Program-made: the position numbers and the translations under genes
From: Penicillium oxalicum
Taxonomy: Eukaryota; Ascomycota; Eurotiomycetes; Eurotiales; Aspergillaceae
DNA length: 64,000 bases
Reading direction: 5' to 3'
NCBI RefSeq assembly: GCF_001723175.1
Contig: NC_064651.1
Location: 2,852,001 to 2,916,000 of the forward strand
In this document: piece by piece, positions 1 to 11,740 of the stretch
How the letters are laid out: each line of letters begins with the position of its first letter
Numbering within the stretch: the stretch's first letter is position 1
The notes under the pieces: model-generated
Told to the model about the DNA's origin: nothing
The model's input: the letters and a program-made list of their open reading frames with translations, nothing else
Database searches by the model: none

Positions 1-1244
1 GTGGCTTGCACAATCGATTGGAATACAAGGAACTGATGAACGGGCTTGAAGATATCGAATTTCTCTCACTCGATGCACAGGTACCAGTCATCAGTTAAAT
101 AGAGTCCTGATAACTAGACACCGAACTCCGTAGAGAACCCTACTAATGCCCCCTTGATGCCGAGAAACTTGATCGGGGGCATGGAGGATAACGGCGAGAA
201 ACATTTTTGAATGCGCAGGGCGAACCAACCGAATCGCGTCGCCTGTCGTGCAGACAAGCTTTATTGGCAAATCGGCAAAATCTTCGCTTGACATGTAACG
301 TTCTGTCCACTGCTTTGAATCCTGGTGGATCGCTCGCTATCGAACTGGAATGGTGTAAGAATGTTCCCTTTCGACGTGTTCCCTCTCTGGTCCTTGCTTT
401 TGGTGAGTGGTCGCCCCGAGAAACGTCAAGAATTCTCCGAAGAATGAGACACAGTCAACAATGCGGTTTGTCATTCGTTGGAATTCTCAAAAGTTGTAAC
501 AGGATATGGTATTTGTACACAGTCAGTTGATCTTCTCAGGTGGAAAGTGTAGAAATTGGTGTTGATTGGACTGCCTGAGGTTTTATGTTCCTCGGCCTCT
601 GGAGTGACGCGGCGGAAACATACATCTGAAGGTGCGAGAGAGGGCCTCATACAGCACCATGAAAATGCGTGATGAAGTCTCCTCCTCGACTCAAAGAATA
701 CTAACACATTGCCCATGTGAAGCTCATCCACAGACTGGTCAAATCGCTCAGCTTCTGGCTCGTAATCACTCTATACTAGGGCCATCTTATAATTGCAGCT
801 TTGACAGTAATCCAGACCGTAGATAGGTAGCGCGTATGTAACGTGTAGAGCCACGTATTTACTCCAATGAAAGAACTTGGAGAGGGAGGAATCTCAAGGA
901 CATGTCTCCGGTGGTGGAAGAACCTTACTTGATTGATCTGTATGATATGAGTCTTTGATCCTCAATCTCGACCGAAAAGGATTCTCTCTTAGGATCCTCC
1001 GGTCGGGGTGGAAAAAACACCTAGGGGAGGGAATATATCTATTTCCTCAAGGACGATGATCAAATTATTACTACTATGATTAAATTTATTCACATACTCG
1101 TATATCTTGACAGGGGATCGCATCCATCCCCTTCGACATCACCGCATCATTATCGACCAAAAAATGGAAAAAAAAAAAGAAAAAAATCTGCGGCCGGCTT
1201 GAACTCCCATCATCCAAAACAATACAATTTGACCATTAATCATT
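1..1244. other. intergenic, no gene recognised
   Basis: Only short, low-quality open frames are seen here, with no conserved motif and no splice pattern joining them. An A-rich run lies near 1159-1190. The right end should hold the 3' untranslated region of the PNS1 gene, which is read leftwards. Confidence 0.6.
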
Positions 1245-3031
1245 TCAAGCGTGGATGGCTTGCTGCACCTTCGGGTACAGCTGCACCAACTTGTAATAAA
1301 TTTCCGGGTGATCATTGATCATGACTTGCGGATCCCAGCCCATAGCAACGAAGATCGTCTCAACGCCACTCCCAATCGGAGTCAAGAAGACTTGACAAAT
1401 CTGTAGGCCGATCACAAACGAGAAAGCCATGATCACCGCGGTAAAGTCACCATCAGAATTGTACGCAGGCTTGGTGAATTGCAGGTACAGGTAGGCCAAC
1501 AATGCACAGACATACGCCACGAAGACGGAGCCCATGGTCAGCACGGGACCGATCAGACAGTCTTGGACCAGGGCGTCGATTCCTCGGTCCTGCATCATCT
1601 TCCACGTATCCTTGGCCGCTGGAATGTACGCTTTGCCGTAGAGCGCAATGTGACAGAATGCGTAGCGGTTGAACAAGGTAACGAGCCAGTCGAGGAGAGA
1701 GATGAAGCACCCCAGGATCCAGACAAAGATGCTTCCAACAATGTTCCCCTGGGCGGCTTCCTGGCGCTGTGCGATCGAGCAGGCCTGACGAAGCATGTTG
1801 ATGATGGCAATGATCAAGCTTCCGAAACTGATACTGCCAAATGAGTAGGTTGTTGCCCGACGGAACGCGCCTCGAGTAGAACCCTTGGGCATCCCTCCGG
1901 CGGATTTGCTCCAGAAGTACCAGGCACCGTAGATGCCGGCGATGGTGGTGTGGACCGTGTTCTTCAGCCACTCGCTCAACCAATACATGGCAAATGTCAC
2001 ATACACGGTCAATCCGATGACTTTGGCGGTGCTGCAGCCACCACTGGCACAAGCAGGATTGGTGCCGGTGGAGTCAGGCTCGTAGGCAACGTAGATGGAG
2101 ACCAGAGTCACCGAGAACCAGGCGGAGAAAGCCACTGTCGCAATTCCACCGAGGGCGCTGACAAGAAAGACGTGGCCATGCTTTCGTGCAACATCCATCG
2201 TTGTCTGCAGCATAAAGGCCGTGAATGGGATTCGGGGTATCCAACTGATGAAGCAAATGACCGCAAAGACCCCGAAGACGAGGAAAACGATTCCTCCGCC
2301 ATATTGCTTCCGCACAATGTAGTAGATTCCCGTGGCAAAGGCAAACACAATATTCAATATTCCGGTCGCCCAGATGAACGTCTTTGTAAAGTAACGGGCG
2401 CCCATGAAGTACGCCCAGGAGAAGACGAGTGCAACACAGAGCACAAAGATGAACAAGACAAGAGTGTTGGTATTGAGCGAGAAATCATTTTGAGCACCGT
2501 ATATGCCACCTCCATTGAAGCCTTTGTAGGATGCGTATTTATGGATGGTCAATCCAGACACAGCGACGTAGCCCAGAAAAACCGCAATAAGCTGGAATAG
2601 ATTGATCGTGATCAGTACAAATTCTGTTGGTCCTGTTTGACTTGACACTGCACGATTTCTTTTGCTGCCTCCCTCTCGCACAGAGGCTGTAGATGGAATG
2701 TGGACCAGCGGAAATTGAAATTGAAATTTTCACTCACCAAGAGACCTGCCCAAATGTCATTGTACTTTGGTTTCTGAATCTTGAAAGCTTCATCAAAGGT
2801 AGTGTACGGGGGTGGATTGTCCGGATACGGTGGCTGCTGAGGGTTCATTCCAGGACCAGGTTGCCCGTAAGTCACTGGCCCTCCGTAGTTGGCCGGCGGT
2901 TGGTAGGCGCCATTCTGTTGCGGATTGTAGGCCGTCGGATAATTCGCATTTCTTTTCTCGTATCCAGCAGCTTGGCCTGAATCTGCAAAATTCTGACCAC
3001 CGTCGTAGTAACTTGCAGCTTGCCCACTCAT
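1245..3031 (-). CDS. PNS1: PNS1/CTL choline-transporter-like membrane protein
   Basis: Two exons: 2738-3031 (98 codons) and 1245-2591, giving 546 aa. The start is the ATG at 3031 (MSGQAASYY). The intron 2592-2737 has donor GTGAGT, branch site TACTGAT and acceptor CCAG. Splicing joins WAGLL to LIAVFLGYVAVSG, as expected at the first membrane helix of Pns1. Residues 1-95 are hydrophilic and rich in Pro, Tyr and Gln, typical of fungal Pns1. The rest holds about ten hydrophobic segments, including FISWIPRIPF and the C-terminal LYGKAYIPAAKDTW and GWDPQVMINDHPEI stretches characteristic of the CTL (SLC44) family. Family members sit in the plasma membrane. A choline role is accepted for animal CTLs, but the substrate of fungal Pns1 is uncertain. 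The family call is firm; the transported substrate is not known from sequence. Confidence 0.93.
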
Positions 3032-3878
3032 GGTTTCCGCAAAAATTCCGCCGCGTCCACACTTGCCCGGGCGTCGAGGAAAGGTCACAGGCACAGAAAT
3101 AGACTCAGAAGATTTCCACACGAGTCGGTGCAGAAAACAGCGGGTGGGTAAGGAGCTTTATTAGACGTATTAGAATGTATGACGACATGTGGGTGTGAAG
3201 GTAGCACGGTCGCGCCCCGGTAACTATCGAAGGTGACCCAATAATCAGCCTTACGCCGTGCCGATCCCTCGATCACTGCAGGTTTGCAAACCCCTCTAGA
3301 GCTGATATCATTGGCAGCTAGCAGATCCCGGGGAGGAAAAAAGGGGGGAAATCAATCGCCTTTCGATCGTCCATTACACAGATTCAGCCATGCCAAGAGA
3401 TGGTTTGAAAGCTGCCTATTCGGGCAAGCCTTGGCACGCGTCCGAGGTATATCGTAGGTGGTTCTCAAGAGTTGATGTACATGCAGGCACGCTGAACTGG
3501 AAAAAGGGCGGGACGCAGAAAATGGGGTGACACATCTCTGATTCAAAAAAAAAGCCCAAGATTCGCAGATGAAGCAAGAGTTATGGAAAGCTTGATCCAA
3601 GGATCATTAGTGGCATACATAGGAGATGTGTGGTCTGAGCCGACCACGCGGAGGACGACAGAATGCATCGAAAGGGGGGAGGGAGACTGTCATTCCCACT
3701 GAGCAAATATATATGTTTAATGCAAGAGTACACTGGGGGTATTTGGCATGTCCTTGTCGATTAAACAAGGTCAGTGAAAACTAAAAAAAAGACAAAGATA
3801 TAAGAAAAAGGACAGAGAAGAGAAAAAGAACTCCAGGCACCTGCAAAAAGCAGGAACCGTTCAAACGGGTGGGCTTCG
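3032..3878. other. PNS1 upstream region and TBC gene 3' region
   Basis: This gap separates two genes on the minus strand. It should carry the PNS1 promoter (right of 3031) and the 3' end of the TBC-domain gene. A purine-rich patch occurs near 3330-3350. No other gene is seen. Confidence 0.55.
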
Positions 3879-6299
3879 TCATTGAGTGGGCTCCCGATGA
3901 AAAGCGTGCTGCCGGAGGTTGCGCCAAGAGCTCGCGACCCGATTCTCAAGATCGGGGCTTTGATTCCGCGAGCTATCCGGGAAATTATCAGTCGCAGACT
4001 GAATCTGGCCTTTGCTGAACGCAACCGAACGTCGCAACTTCTCTTGCCGGACCGCTGTTCGTCGCGAAGCTCGTAACTCTTCAATGCGGCCTTGGCCAAC
4101 GCGGTGACGTCGCACGAAACAATCTTCAAGAAGACTATTTGCGTCCAAGAGTCTCTTGGGTACGGTTTGAATCACTTGAAACACTTCCATTGGATCGGAG
4201 ACAGCAAGGATGTCCCTCTCGCAGGCCTTGAAAATGGCCAATGAAACACGGAAGAATGTTTTGGATCCCTCGTAGAAGAAGATATCCCATACCCGCAAGG
4301 TCGTCTCGAGCGGCAAAGTCCCGATGAAGACCGACATGAGCCAGTTGGTTAAGCCCAAAGTGATGTCGGGAAGCCGTGAGTTCACATTCAGAGCGGGAGC
4401 TTTGCCACGAGTGGGGGTCGAGCCATCCATGCTGGCAACCTTTCCATAGATGGCGGGCATGGAATCTCGCAGCAAAACCATAAGGATCCACAGATCAATG
4501 TTTGCACCCTCAAGACTCACCTCGTGAGTGCCGGGCAGATACCCACTGGTGATAATGTGGAGCATCCAGAACGCTTTCTCTTCCGGGAGGAAAAGAAGAA
4601 GCATACCGGTGATGAAGTTGAGGGATTGCGTATAGCCGATCTTGGGGTTGTGAAGCGCAAACGCATAGAGTACTCGGCGCAGAGATTGAATCATTTGCGT
4701 CTCGGTAACGGTATTTGAACTGGAAGATCCGGTGGTATCTGATTGCTGTTCGGGTTTGAAATGAAGATTGTCCGGGAAAGTCCGATGCAAATCTCGTTCA
4801 ATGTGCTCTTTATCATCATTCGTAGGCGACGACATGACCTCTTCCACGAGTTGTTTGTAGCGGCCAGGGTTCCGGTTTAAGAGCTCGTAGCCGCCAGCAT
4901 ACCAGAACCAAGCAGCGCCTCGAAACTCCGACGGTATTCCTTTGCGGACGAATCTCTTGACTTTGGAGGATTGAAGAGGGAAAACATGGGGATTGGAGGT
5001 TGGGAGACTATGCTCTTGAAGCATGTCAAGCCATTTATTACGCCGATGCGACGCATACTGGGCGTAGACTGACTTCCAAGCTTCGTACTGGTCGAGTGTC
5101 ACGTATTGCGTCGCTTTCCGGAACCCATATTCGTCACGGGTGGAATTGGCGGCCGCAAGCGGTGGAGGCACCTTGCCAGGAATGAGAATTTTCGAAGGTT
5201 TTCGCTGTTTATTCCTAGGTGAGGGTAATGGGGTTTTCTGCGGAGATGTCAAGTCTTGTGAGGGAGAGTCGTCTGCAGTGGTCGGGAGAGGTGGGGTGAG
5301 CGGCGGAGATGTGATTTCTGGCGGAGCGACGACCTCTGGCGAAGGTTCGCTTGTCGAAGGCTGTGTAGATTGAAGAGTCGCCTCTTCTTTTGGTTGCATC
5401 TCGGGTTGTGTAAAAGAGGAATTCGTGGATTCATGGTCGGATGAAGCGGTCCGCGGAGGTAAAGATTCCGTAGGGTCTGAACCGAGTACATCAACCCCAG
5501 AAGCGAGCGTCGTCGGAAAGTCTTCGTGTTCCGCCTGTGAAGTTGGTGATGGTGGTTCCTCTGCCACATCACTGAATCCATCGAGGTACATGGAGATTGC
5601 GTCTTCAACGCTCATGCCTTGGTCTATTTCGCACGGTGCATCTGGTGTATCAGGAGAAAGGTCGGTGATCGAACTGCCCTTGGTCATGACGCTACTCCGT
5701 TCCGTGCCGGATTGTTGTTCAGTACTGGATCGCGAAGTGACCGTGGAATTGAAACTGGTCCGGAGTGCGTCTGTCTCGGCTGGTCCCTGGGTTGGGAATC
5801 GCGGCAAAGGCAGGCCACGAGCACCGGAGTCCTGTTTACGCTCAGGAGACATGCGCGGCCGTGGCCGCCTGTTTGGCAGCCGAGAAGTCGACATGGAAAT
5901 TCGAAGGCCGCCCCTCTTGGATGGCGCATTACGGTGATTGGGCCGGTCCATATCCGCGTCTCGGGCGTCATGATAGTATCGAACGGGAGGCGCGCGGTCG
6001 GCTGACGACGTGAAGTGAGGAGCATGACTCAACCCTCTGCCTCGTAAAGCGCCCGGTGGACCATCTGGTCGGTGAAGGGTCGAGGGGACTGCTGGCGGAG
6101 GGAGTGGCGAATGGGACCGCGGTGGGTGGGCGCGCGGAGAGCGTGGAGACGAGATTGGAGCCGGGTGAACGCTGTGCATCACACGAGGATCAATCATCAA
6201 AGGATCCGGCCGCGGGGGGTAGGGTTTTCGCCGCCCTTCTCGTTGATCTAAATCACCCAAGAACGGGGGGTGTCGAGAGCTTCCATTTTCTGTGACCAT
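3879..6299 (-). CDS. TBC-domain Rab GTPase-activating protein
   Basis: Single exon, 806 aa. I start at the ATG at 6299 (MVTENG; context GTGGCCATGG). The frame stays open upstream to 6470, but only through a non-ATG codon. Residues 1-440 are disordered and rich in Pro, Ser, Arg and Thr. A TBC domain spans roughly 445-720, starting VRKGIPSEFRGAAWFWYAGG. Both catalytic fingers are visible: the arginine finger in IERDLHR (IxxDxxR) and the glutamine finger in GYTQSLNFITG (YxQ). Further conserved stretches are WMLHIITSGYLPGTH and LETTLRVWDIFFYEG. TBC proteins accelerate GTP hydrolysis by Rab GTPases in membrane traffic. The layout resembles fungal Gyp-type GAPs, but the Rab partner cannot be read from sequence. 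A short C-terminal tail is basic and probably helical. Confidence 0.92.
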   Translation of the reverse strand: MVTENGSSRHPPFLGDLDQREGRRKPYPPRPDPLMIDPRVMHSVHPAPISSPRSPRAHPPRSHSPLPPPAVPSTLHRPDGPPGALRGRGLSHAPHFTSSADRAPPVRYYHDARDADMDRPNHRNAPSKRGGLRISMSTSRLPNRRPRPRMSPERKQDSGARGLPLPRFPTQGPAETDALRTSFNSTVTSRSSTEQQSGTERSSVMTKGSSITDLSPDTPDAPCEIDQGMSVEDAISMYLDGFSDVAEEPPSPTSQAEHEDFPTTLASGVDVLGSDPTESLPPRTASSDHESTNSSFTQPEMQPKEEATLQSTQPSTSEPSPEVVAPPEITSPPLTPPLPTTADDSPSQDLTSPQKTPLPSPRNKQRKPSKILIPGKVPPPLAAANSTRDEYGFRKATQYVTLDQYEAWKSVYAQYASHRRNKWLDMLQEHSLPTSNPHVFPLQSSKVKRFVRKGIPSEFRGAAWFWYAGGYELLNRNPGRYKQLVEEVMSSPTNDDKEHIERDLHRTFPDNLHFKPEQQSDTTGSSSSNTVTETQMIQSLRRVLYAFALHNPKIGYTQSLNFITGMLLLFLPEEKAFWMLHIITSGYLPGTHEVSLEGANIDLWILMVLLRDSMPAIYGKVASMDGSTPTRGKAPALNVNSRLPDITLGLTNWLMSVFIGTLPLETTLRVWDIFFYEGSKTFFRVSLAIFKACERDILAVSDPMEVFQVIQTVPKRLLDANSLLEDCFVRRHRVGQGRIEELRASRRTAVRQEKLRRSVAFSKGQIQSATDNFPDSSRNQSPDLENRVASSWRNLRQHAFHREPTQ

Positions 6300-7674
6300 G
6301 GCCACGATCTTGCACCCAGATCCCGCTGGACATTGGTTTTCGTAGCCGACGAGGAGATGGTCAACGAGATCGGCGAGGGGCCCTTGAGAGTAGGCACACT
6401 CGTCAGAAGCAAAGGTTCCAAAGGAATGACAGAGAAACGCTGGCGATGAGTGTACACTGTACACCAACAATCGACGTGAAATGAAAGTGTAGGGGGATCA
6501 CAACGTAGAGAAGAGATCAGGTGGGAGCGGGCTCCTCGTCGGTCACCGGACAGGTTCTAGCCCCGGCAATTGTGAATTCATCAAGGTTACGGAAAGGACA
6601 GAACAGCAGCGAAGATGAAGGAGTAAGAGCTCCCAACACAACCTGCCAGAGGAGTGGGAAGAAGAAGCAACAGGGCTCTGCAATGAGCAAGCTGGGACAG
6701 GAACCACCCCATGCCGGGGGACAAAAATCAACAGACCGAATCCAGGCTAGCGTCACATGACGTAAAGGTCAATTTAACGGCGGTTTCAGGATTCGCCGGG
6801 ACCAACGGGAAAGAAAACTCTCTACCACGCCTCTGGAGGATGGCGATATCCTGCGTGAATACTTGAGAGATGCGTGGACAAATAATGCACCTTGCACTAA
6901 TTGGGTGGGCACAGATGCGTTCGAACAGTGCCGAGCTAAGGCTGATGGTGGCTGCTCGATCTCTCATATGGCATATTCTCTCATGATAGGCAGTGGATCT
7001 CCGCCTATCACCTCTCGCTCTCGTCAGGTCGCATTCATGCAGCTTCCATGTAATGCGACAAGTGCTGTATGCATCGTACTTAATTCGAACGGTAGCGACT
7101 CCTTTCCTGTGTGGAGTACCAGTAAGTTGCATGAGTGCCACAGTCGCCGTGTCAACCTTGAGAGTGGTGCCCTGGTCTGTTAATGCACACCCTCCGTAAT
7201 CACCCCTCGATTTGGTATTTTCGGTTAGTAGCTGGGAAGGGGTTTATTTGGCGCTCCCTCGAAGATACTATTCCCTATGCATTAGCTCGATTCAAACAAC
7301 CATGATAATGCGTGAGTTTGTCCCATCAGACCGAATCATTCAGGCAGTCTGCTGTTTCGTCCGGAAGAACACCCTTCGACCATCCGGGATGTAAGCGCCC
7401 TACCCACTGGAACCTCGTCATGATTGACAGCGGGCTACTCGAGAGTAAGGAAGACGGATATATACACGATTTGAGCCGTCGTTTCAGACTAGGTATAAGG
7501 TAGTGCTAAATACCGCTGCTGCTACCAGTGCAGTGCACGAAAATACGGTACCCCCGCGGCGCCACTTTATTGTTCCAAAGCAGCACTGTCATAAACCAAA
7601 AAAAAAGTTAAAGGAAACATACTCCCTCATTCTAGCAAACATATCATATTGCTTGTGTGATGAAGACGATGATT
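6300..7674. other. intergenic, no gene recognised
   Basis: This lies upstream of the TBC gene, so its promoter and leader should be at the left end. Frames up to about 137 codons occur on both strands but show no motif, biased codon use or partner exon. Confidence 0.5.
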
Positions 7675-7977
7675 CTATCCGATGACAAGACCCAACAGAC
7701 CAGCTTGGAGAAGAAATCCCACATCAGTACCACCATCTTCGCGGAGCACCTCACAAATGCCTTTGAAATTCTCCCAATCCTGGAGATGGTGATCGATAAA
7801 ATCCGCCATCCCGGGTGCATTTAAAATCTCGGCCAGTCGGTAATGGCAGTCCGAAAGAGCCGGGTGTGGTAGATCCAAGTCTCGCGCATCAGGAGCTTTC
7901 CTTAGGTCGATGTAAGGATCTTCAGAGAGCATTAGCCCTATCCCTTGGTGGAACGACTGAAAAGGTGACAATTTCAT
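7675..7977 (-). CDS. hypothetical small protein or gene relic, 100 aa
   Basis: An ATG-initiated frame of 100 codons (start at 7977, MKLSPFQSF). Its middle reads like real protein, with charged and aromatic patches such as LSDCHYRLAEILN and HHLQDWENFKGICEVL. No family is recognised and no signal peptide or membrane helix is present. Neighbouring sequence is gene-poor, and no convincing upstream or downstream exon was found, so this may be the remaining piece of a larger gene. It could also be chance. No function is proposed. Confidence 0.35.
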   Translation of the reverse strand: MKLSPFQSFHQGIGLMLSEDPYIDLRKAPDARDLDLPHPALSDCHYRLAEILNAPGMADFIDHHLQDWENFKGICEVLREDGGTDVGFLLQAGLLGLVIG

Positions 7978-8443
7978 ATTGATTTTCCACCTCCTTTTGT
8001 TTTATTGCTTTCTGTCAGTGAAAAATATAATAAATGTCATCTACTTAGACAGGATCAAGGAGACACGCCGCAGGCTTAAGTGGTAAAACGTAATTTCGAA
8101 AAAGCTTGTAGACATTATCACGGAGGGTCATCCTATTTGATAAGACGTTGATTTTTTCCAACACAAACCCCCATTTTATAAACCTCGGGAAACAGCGGAA
8201 GAGTATCTCCCATGGGTTTGCGACGACTTCCCGTGAGCCCTATTTACTTATGAATCCAGCAGTCTGAAGGCAGCTCAGAAAGCTCGAGTCCTCAGAAACG
8301 AGGAATACGATACCTTTGAGTCGTCCCATGAGGCGTACGAGAGAGGAATTTTATGCGCACCTTCAGTCATTCCCCAGGCCTGCTGGTAAGCAGTTGGCGC
8401 AGGCATCTAGAGCAGATCGGAGCAAATCTTCGTTCACACAACC
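7978..8443. other. intergenic, no gene recognised
   Basis: AT-rich sequence with no supported coding frame. It would hold the promoter of the small ORF at 7675-7977 if that ORF is expressed. Confidence 0.5.
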
Positions 8444-8653
8444 CTAGGGCTGGTATCTAACTGTCCTTTCCATCGCTGCAGCTGCCAAGGATGACCCCGC
8501 TTCCGAAGTCTCTGTGTCTGTTGACTTGATCGATGGGCCTCTCTGCGGCTGCCCAGGTCTGTTTGTAGACTTGGTCTGAAGACGGGATGATCTTCTAAGT
8601 GGGGCCGAGGTGGACCGGGATGCTGGTTGGCGGCGCTTGGATCGGGGAGACAT
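8444..8653 (-). CDS. doubtful 69-aa basic, Ser/Arg-rich ORF
   Basis: This runs from the ATG at 8653 (MSPRSKRRQPASRSTSAP) to the stop at 8444. It is rich in Ser, Arg, Pro and Thr, like an N-terminal nuclear-type disordered region. No domain is recognised. It could be a first or only exon of a small gene, or chance. It is listed because the composition is coherent. Confidence 0.2.
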   Translation of the reverse strand: MSPRSKRRQPASRSTSAPLRRSSRLQTKSTNRPGQPQRGPSIKSTDTETSEAGSSLAAAAMERTVRYQP

Positions 8654-11027
8654 GATTGGTGAGTGAGCAGGATAGCCTAAGATGCAGGAAGGAAAAAGAC
8701 TACTTTGTAGTGTATGTACGCTACACGAAAAGTGGCAACAGAAATGATGAAATGATGGATGTTGATGAAGGAAGACAAGCTCTGCCCGAGCCACTGTAGA
8801 GTGTGCATCGTAGTGTGCGTTATCAATATCAGGGTTACCGCCCAGGTTCGGTCGATGACGACTTACATATGTAGCAGTATACATAATAATAGCATCAGTG
8901 AATACTACCTCACTGCCAAGAGCACTGATGTCTCTGTAGCTCAGCATCTAAGTACCGCACCACCGACTCGTCATTCATCATCGAGTATGACCATACTCGG
9001 TCTACCACTGATACTGTCATACCAAGAATACCATGGAAACACCCAAACGGCTCCCGCCGTCATACTATGACCGGGGTAGTGCGAGGCGAAAGCTTCCTCT
9101 CCACCAGGTCAATGAGCAATGACCAAACCCGAGATGGCATAATTCACCTGGTCCATACCATAGTTCTGACCAAGTTGCGTGGGGTCAGACCCTGCAATTT
9201 GAGTGATCCTCGGTTGGCGCACGACATTTCCAAGCTTCCCCTAAGCCGAGCGATCGTTAAGCTCAATGCTTCCACAATTCCAGTGTCTCCCGGGGTTGCC
9301 CCTCGCAATCTGCGATCTAGAAGGCCAAGGACACGGCATCTTGTGTTTTGATGGGTCTGCTCACCCGGGACTTTCGCTGCAACGAGCGCGAACGGACAAA
9401 CCTTGCCGGCGAAAGACCAAATGTGGCCAAGTGGCAGTTTCGTCTGCGAATGAGGAGCACACTTGATAAATTTGGACCTCCATTTGGTGTCTTCATTTTT
9501 CGTTTGGAGTGGACCCATCCGAGCGGCTCGGCCCAAAGAGACCGGGCTGCGATTTCATGAACCGTCAGGGACGAAATGCCATGCAACCGTGGCCGCATAG
9601 ATGTGATGACTCTCCTGCAGTTGCGGGAAGAGAGAAGCGACGACTTGACAACCATCGAGTCTCCACCGTGGTTTGTTCTCTCGCTTACCGTCTTTCAACC
9701 GGATCTTGGCGCCCAGCTTGAGGGTCAGAGATTGATTGACCGGGTCGCAGGGAACACTTTCTAATTGGTAAGGGGGTATCAACGAACCAGTTCACCCATT
9801 ATACTGGCGAGGGACGCCACCTGGTCTATCAGCCCATGACCAAGGTGATGACACGCGTGGAGTGGATGTGTCGTCTACCAAAGCAACCCACACGGGAAAA
9901 CGGTGATGGTTGGGCGAATTGATTCTACCCGTGGCGCGCGCACGTCCAGTGGGTGAACTCAGTGTTGATGATCTATCGCCTTGTTGGGGGGGGGGGGGGT
10001 TCGGAGCCATGCCCTTTCCTCTCTAGCCATTGATGTGAGACGCATAGACAGAACTGCAGCAGATGACGGGTATAGCATCAACTGACGCATTTCGACCGGC
10101 TCAAAATCATCTGGTCACGGCGAGTCGAGCGTGCACGTATCATCCAAGGCTTGTCAGATGTACATGGATGGATCCTTTCTAAGATAAGCGCAAAGCATGC
10201 CATATCAAACTCGAGGAACGCTCATAGCGTAGTCAAGTAGACTCTTCATAGAGACGGTGCAAACAACACGTGATAAATGTGGTTCATCCATGGTGGACAC
10301 CTCAGGTAGAGACTCTATCAATGGTAGGTCACACCTACCTAGTACAGCCGTGCAGATTGAAAAAAAAAGGTCGCGAAACTCTATTTGCGCCCACAAGATT
10401 CGAATAGTCGGAACTCTCGACGCGAGTATTTCTTCGTTTTTGGATATATCGCATTGATATTTCACACTAAGATTAGAAAAGTTTGCGTGAAGCACTTGTG
10501 CCATTCAATGCGATCTCGCAGGTCCGTGTCAATTGAAAGAACCTAGCACTTGACACCGGTCTAATAGCGGGAACTCTTACGCTCTGATCAAGATCTCATG
10601 TAGCCTCTATGATCGACCTCATATGCTTCCTCACAAAGGTCAAAGATCAGAAGAATACCAGGTCTTGTTCCAGATTATGCTACATGGTCCAGCTCCTTGA
10701 CCCGCGAGTGATGGTATGCACTCAGTACTTCGCGGCAAATGTGTCATAGCACATTCGCGATCTTATACTACTAGAAGAGGGTCCCCTGGGAGAAATGGAT
10801 GTTTATTGAAATCGTACTTGTATGAATTGGAAGTTAAGTGCTCATCTCGGCATACCGTATTCTTACACGAATTCCCCTCCCGTCTACCTAGTTTCCTACG
10901 CCAAAAAGTGAGGGCACCTGTCTACCATGAGCTCAACAGTGGATCCACGGTCTTGAGCTTCGCCAGCTCATCAGTTCATGACTGACGGCCCACAATTTGT
11001 ATGTTTCTCATCTCTTGTCTGATATTG
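8654..11027. other. gene-poor stretch with a G14 homopolymer
   Basis: No gene is supported in this 2.4-kb stretch. Overlapping frames of 60-130 codons occur on both strands near 9067-9790, with no conserved motif. A run of 14 G lies at 9986-9999. The right end should contain the 3' end of the E2 gene. Confidence 0.5.
9986..9999 (+). repeat. G14 homopolymer
   Basis: An uninterrupted run of 14 G on the + strand, in an intergenic region. Confidence 0.95.
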
Positions 11028-11740
11028 CTAATTTGATGTAGCATACTTCCGAGTCCATTCTCGCGCAATCTCATCGTAGCGCTTCCGATCGTTCTTGTAT
11101 TGGTCGGCAATCCGACCCTCAATCGCGTCGTCGGGCATCGGCTCCAGAAGCAACTGGCGCGCAAATTCCAGCACCGCCGCAATTTTAGAGCTCGGTTTCC
11201 ACTCATCTGCTCGGAGCATCCCTAGACACATGCTTCCCTTGTCGTCATTTGTGACATTCGGGTGGTATATTTTGGTACCGAAAGAGACAGTAGGAGGTTT
11301 GAATGGGTACTCGGTGGGAAGGGCGAGATTCACCAAGAATTTGCCACCCTATCACGAAGAGGGTCAAGCCCGTCAGCATTGGTTCGGGTGATTTGAGTGT
11401 GGGTGCAGACAACAGGAGAGTCTTCGCGTAGTTTGAAGCTCTTGAGTTGGGTAGTCTGATCAGTGTCCTCGCGAGGGGCAAGAGAAGAATCCTTTGGTGG
11501 CACTGTTTGTCTGAAAAGGCACGTACCTGGTATGGAGATCCTTCGGGCCCGTCCATAAAGACCTTCCACTGGTAGAGGTTTGCCTCATCGGCCAACTCCA
11601 CAGAGATGCCCTCTGGAGGGGCTGCATTGAGCTCGGTCAACTCCTGGTATCCAATGAGGCATGTCAGTGGGCAAGAAGCGATAGTGAGTGCAGGAGAATT
11701 GCCCGGTCCATACCTTTGCAATACGCCTTTGACTGCCCAT
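11028..11740 (-). CDS. ubiquitin-conjugating enzyme E2
   Basis: Three exons: 11714-11740 (MGSQRRIAK), 11527-11643 and 11028-11348, giving 154 aa, the usual size of a bare UBC fold. Intron 1 (11644-11713) is GTATGG...ACCAG with a CTGAC branch; intron 2 (11349-11526) is GTACGT...ATAG. The protein carries the E2 hallmarks: LYQWKVFMDGPEGSPYQGG, YPFKPP, the HPN motif at residues 77-79, and the catalytic cysteine at about residue 89 in GSMCLGML. The end, AREWTRKYATSN, is like class I E2s of the Ubc4/UBE2D group. It receives ubiquitin (or a ubiquitin-like protein) as a thioester from E1 and passes it to E3-bound substrates. Which yeast E2 it matches is not settled. Confidence 0.93.

Noticed and set aside
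6300..6470. N-terminal extension of the TBC protein
   Set aside because: The frame is open but has no ATG upstream of 6299, and the 6299 ATG has a strong context.
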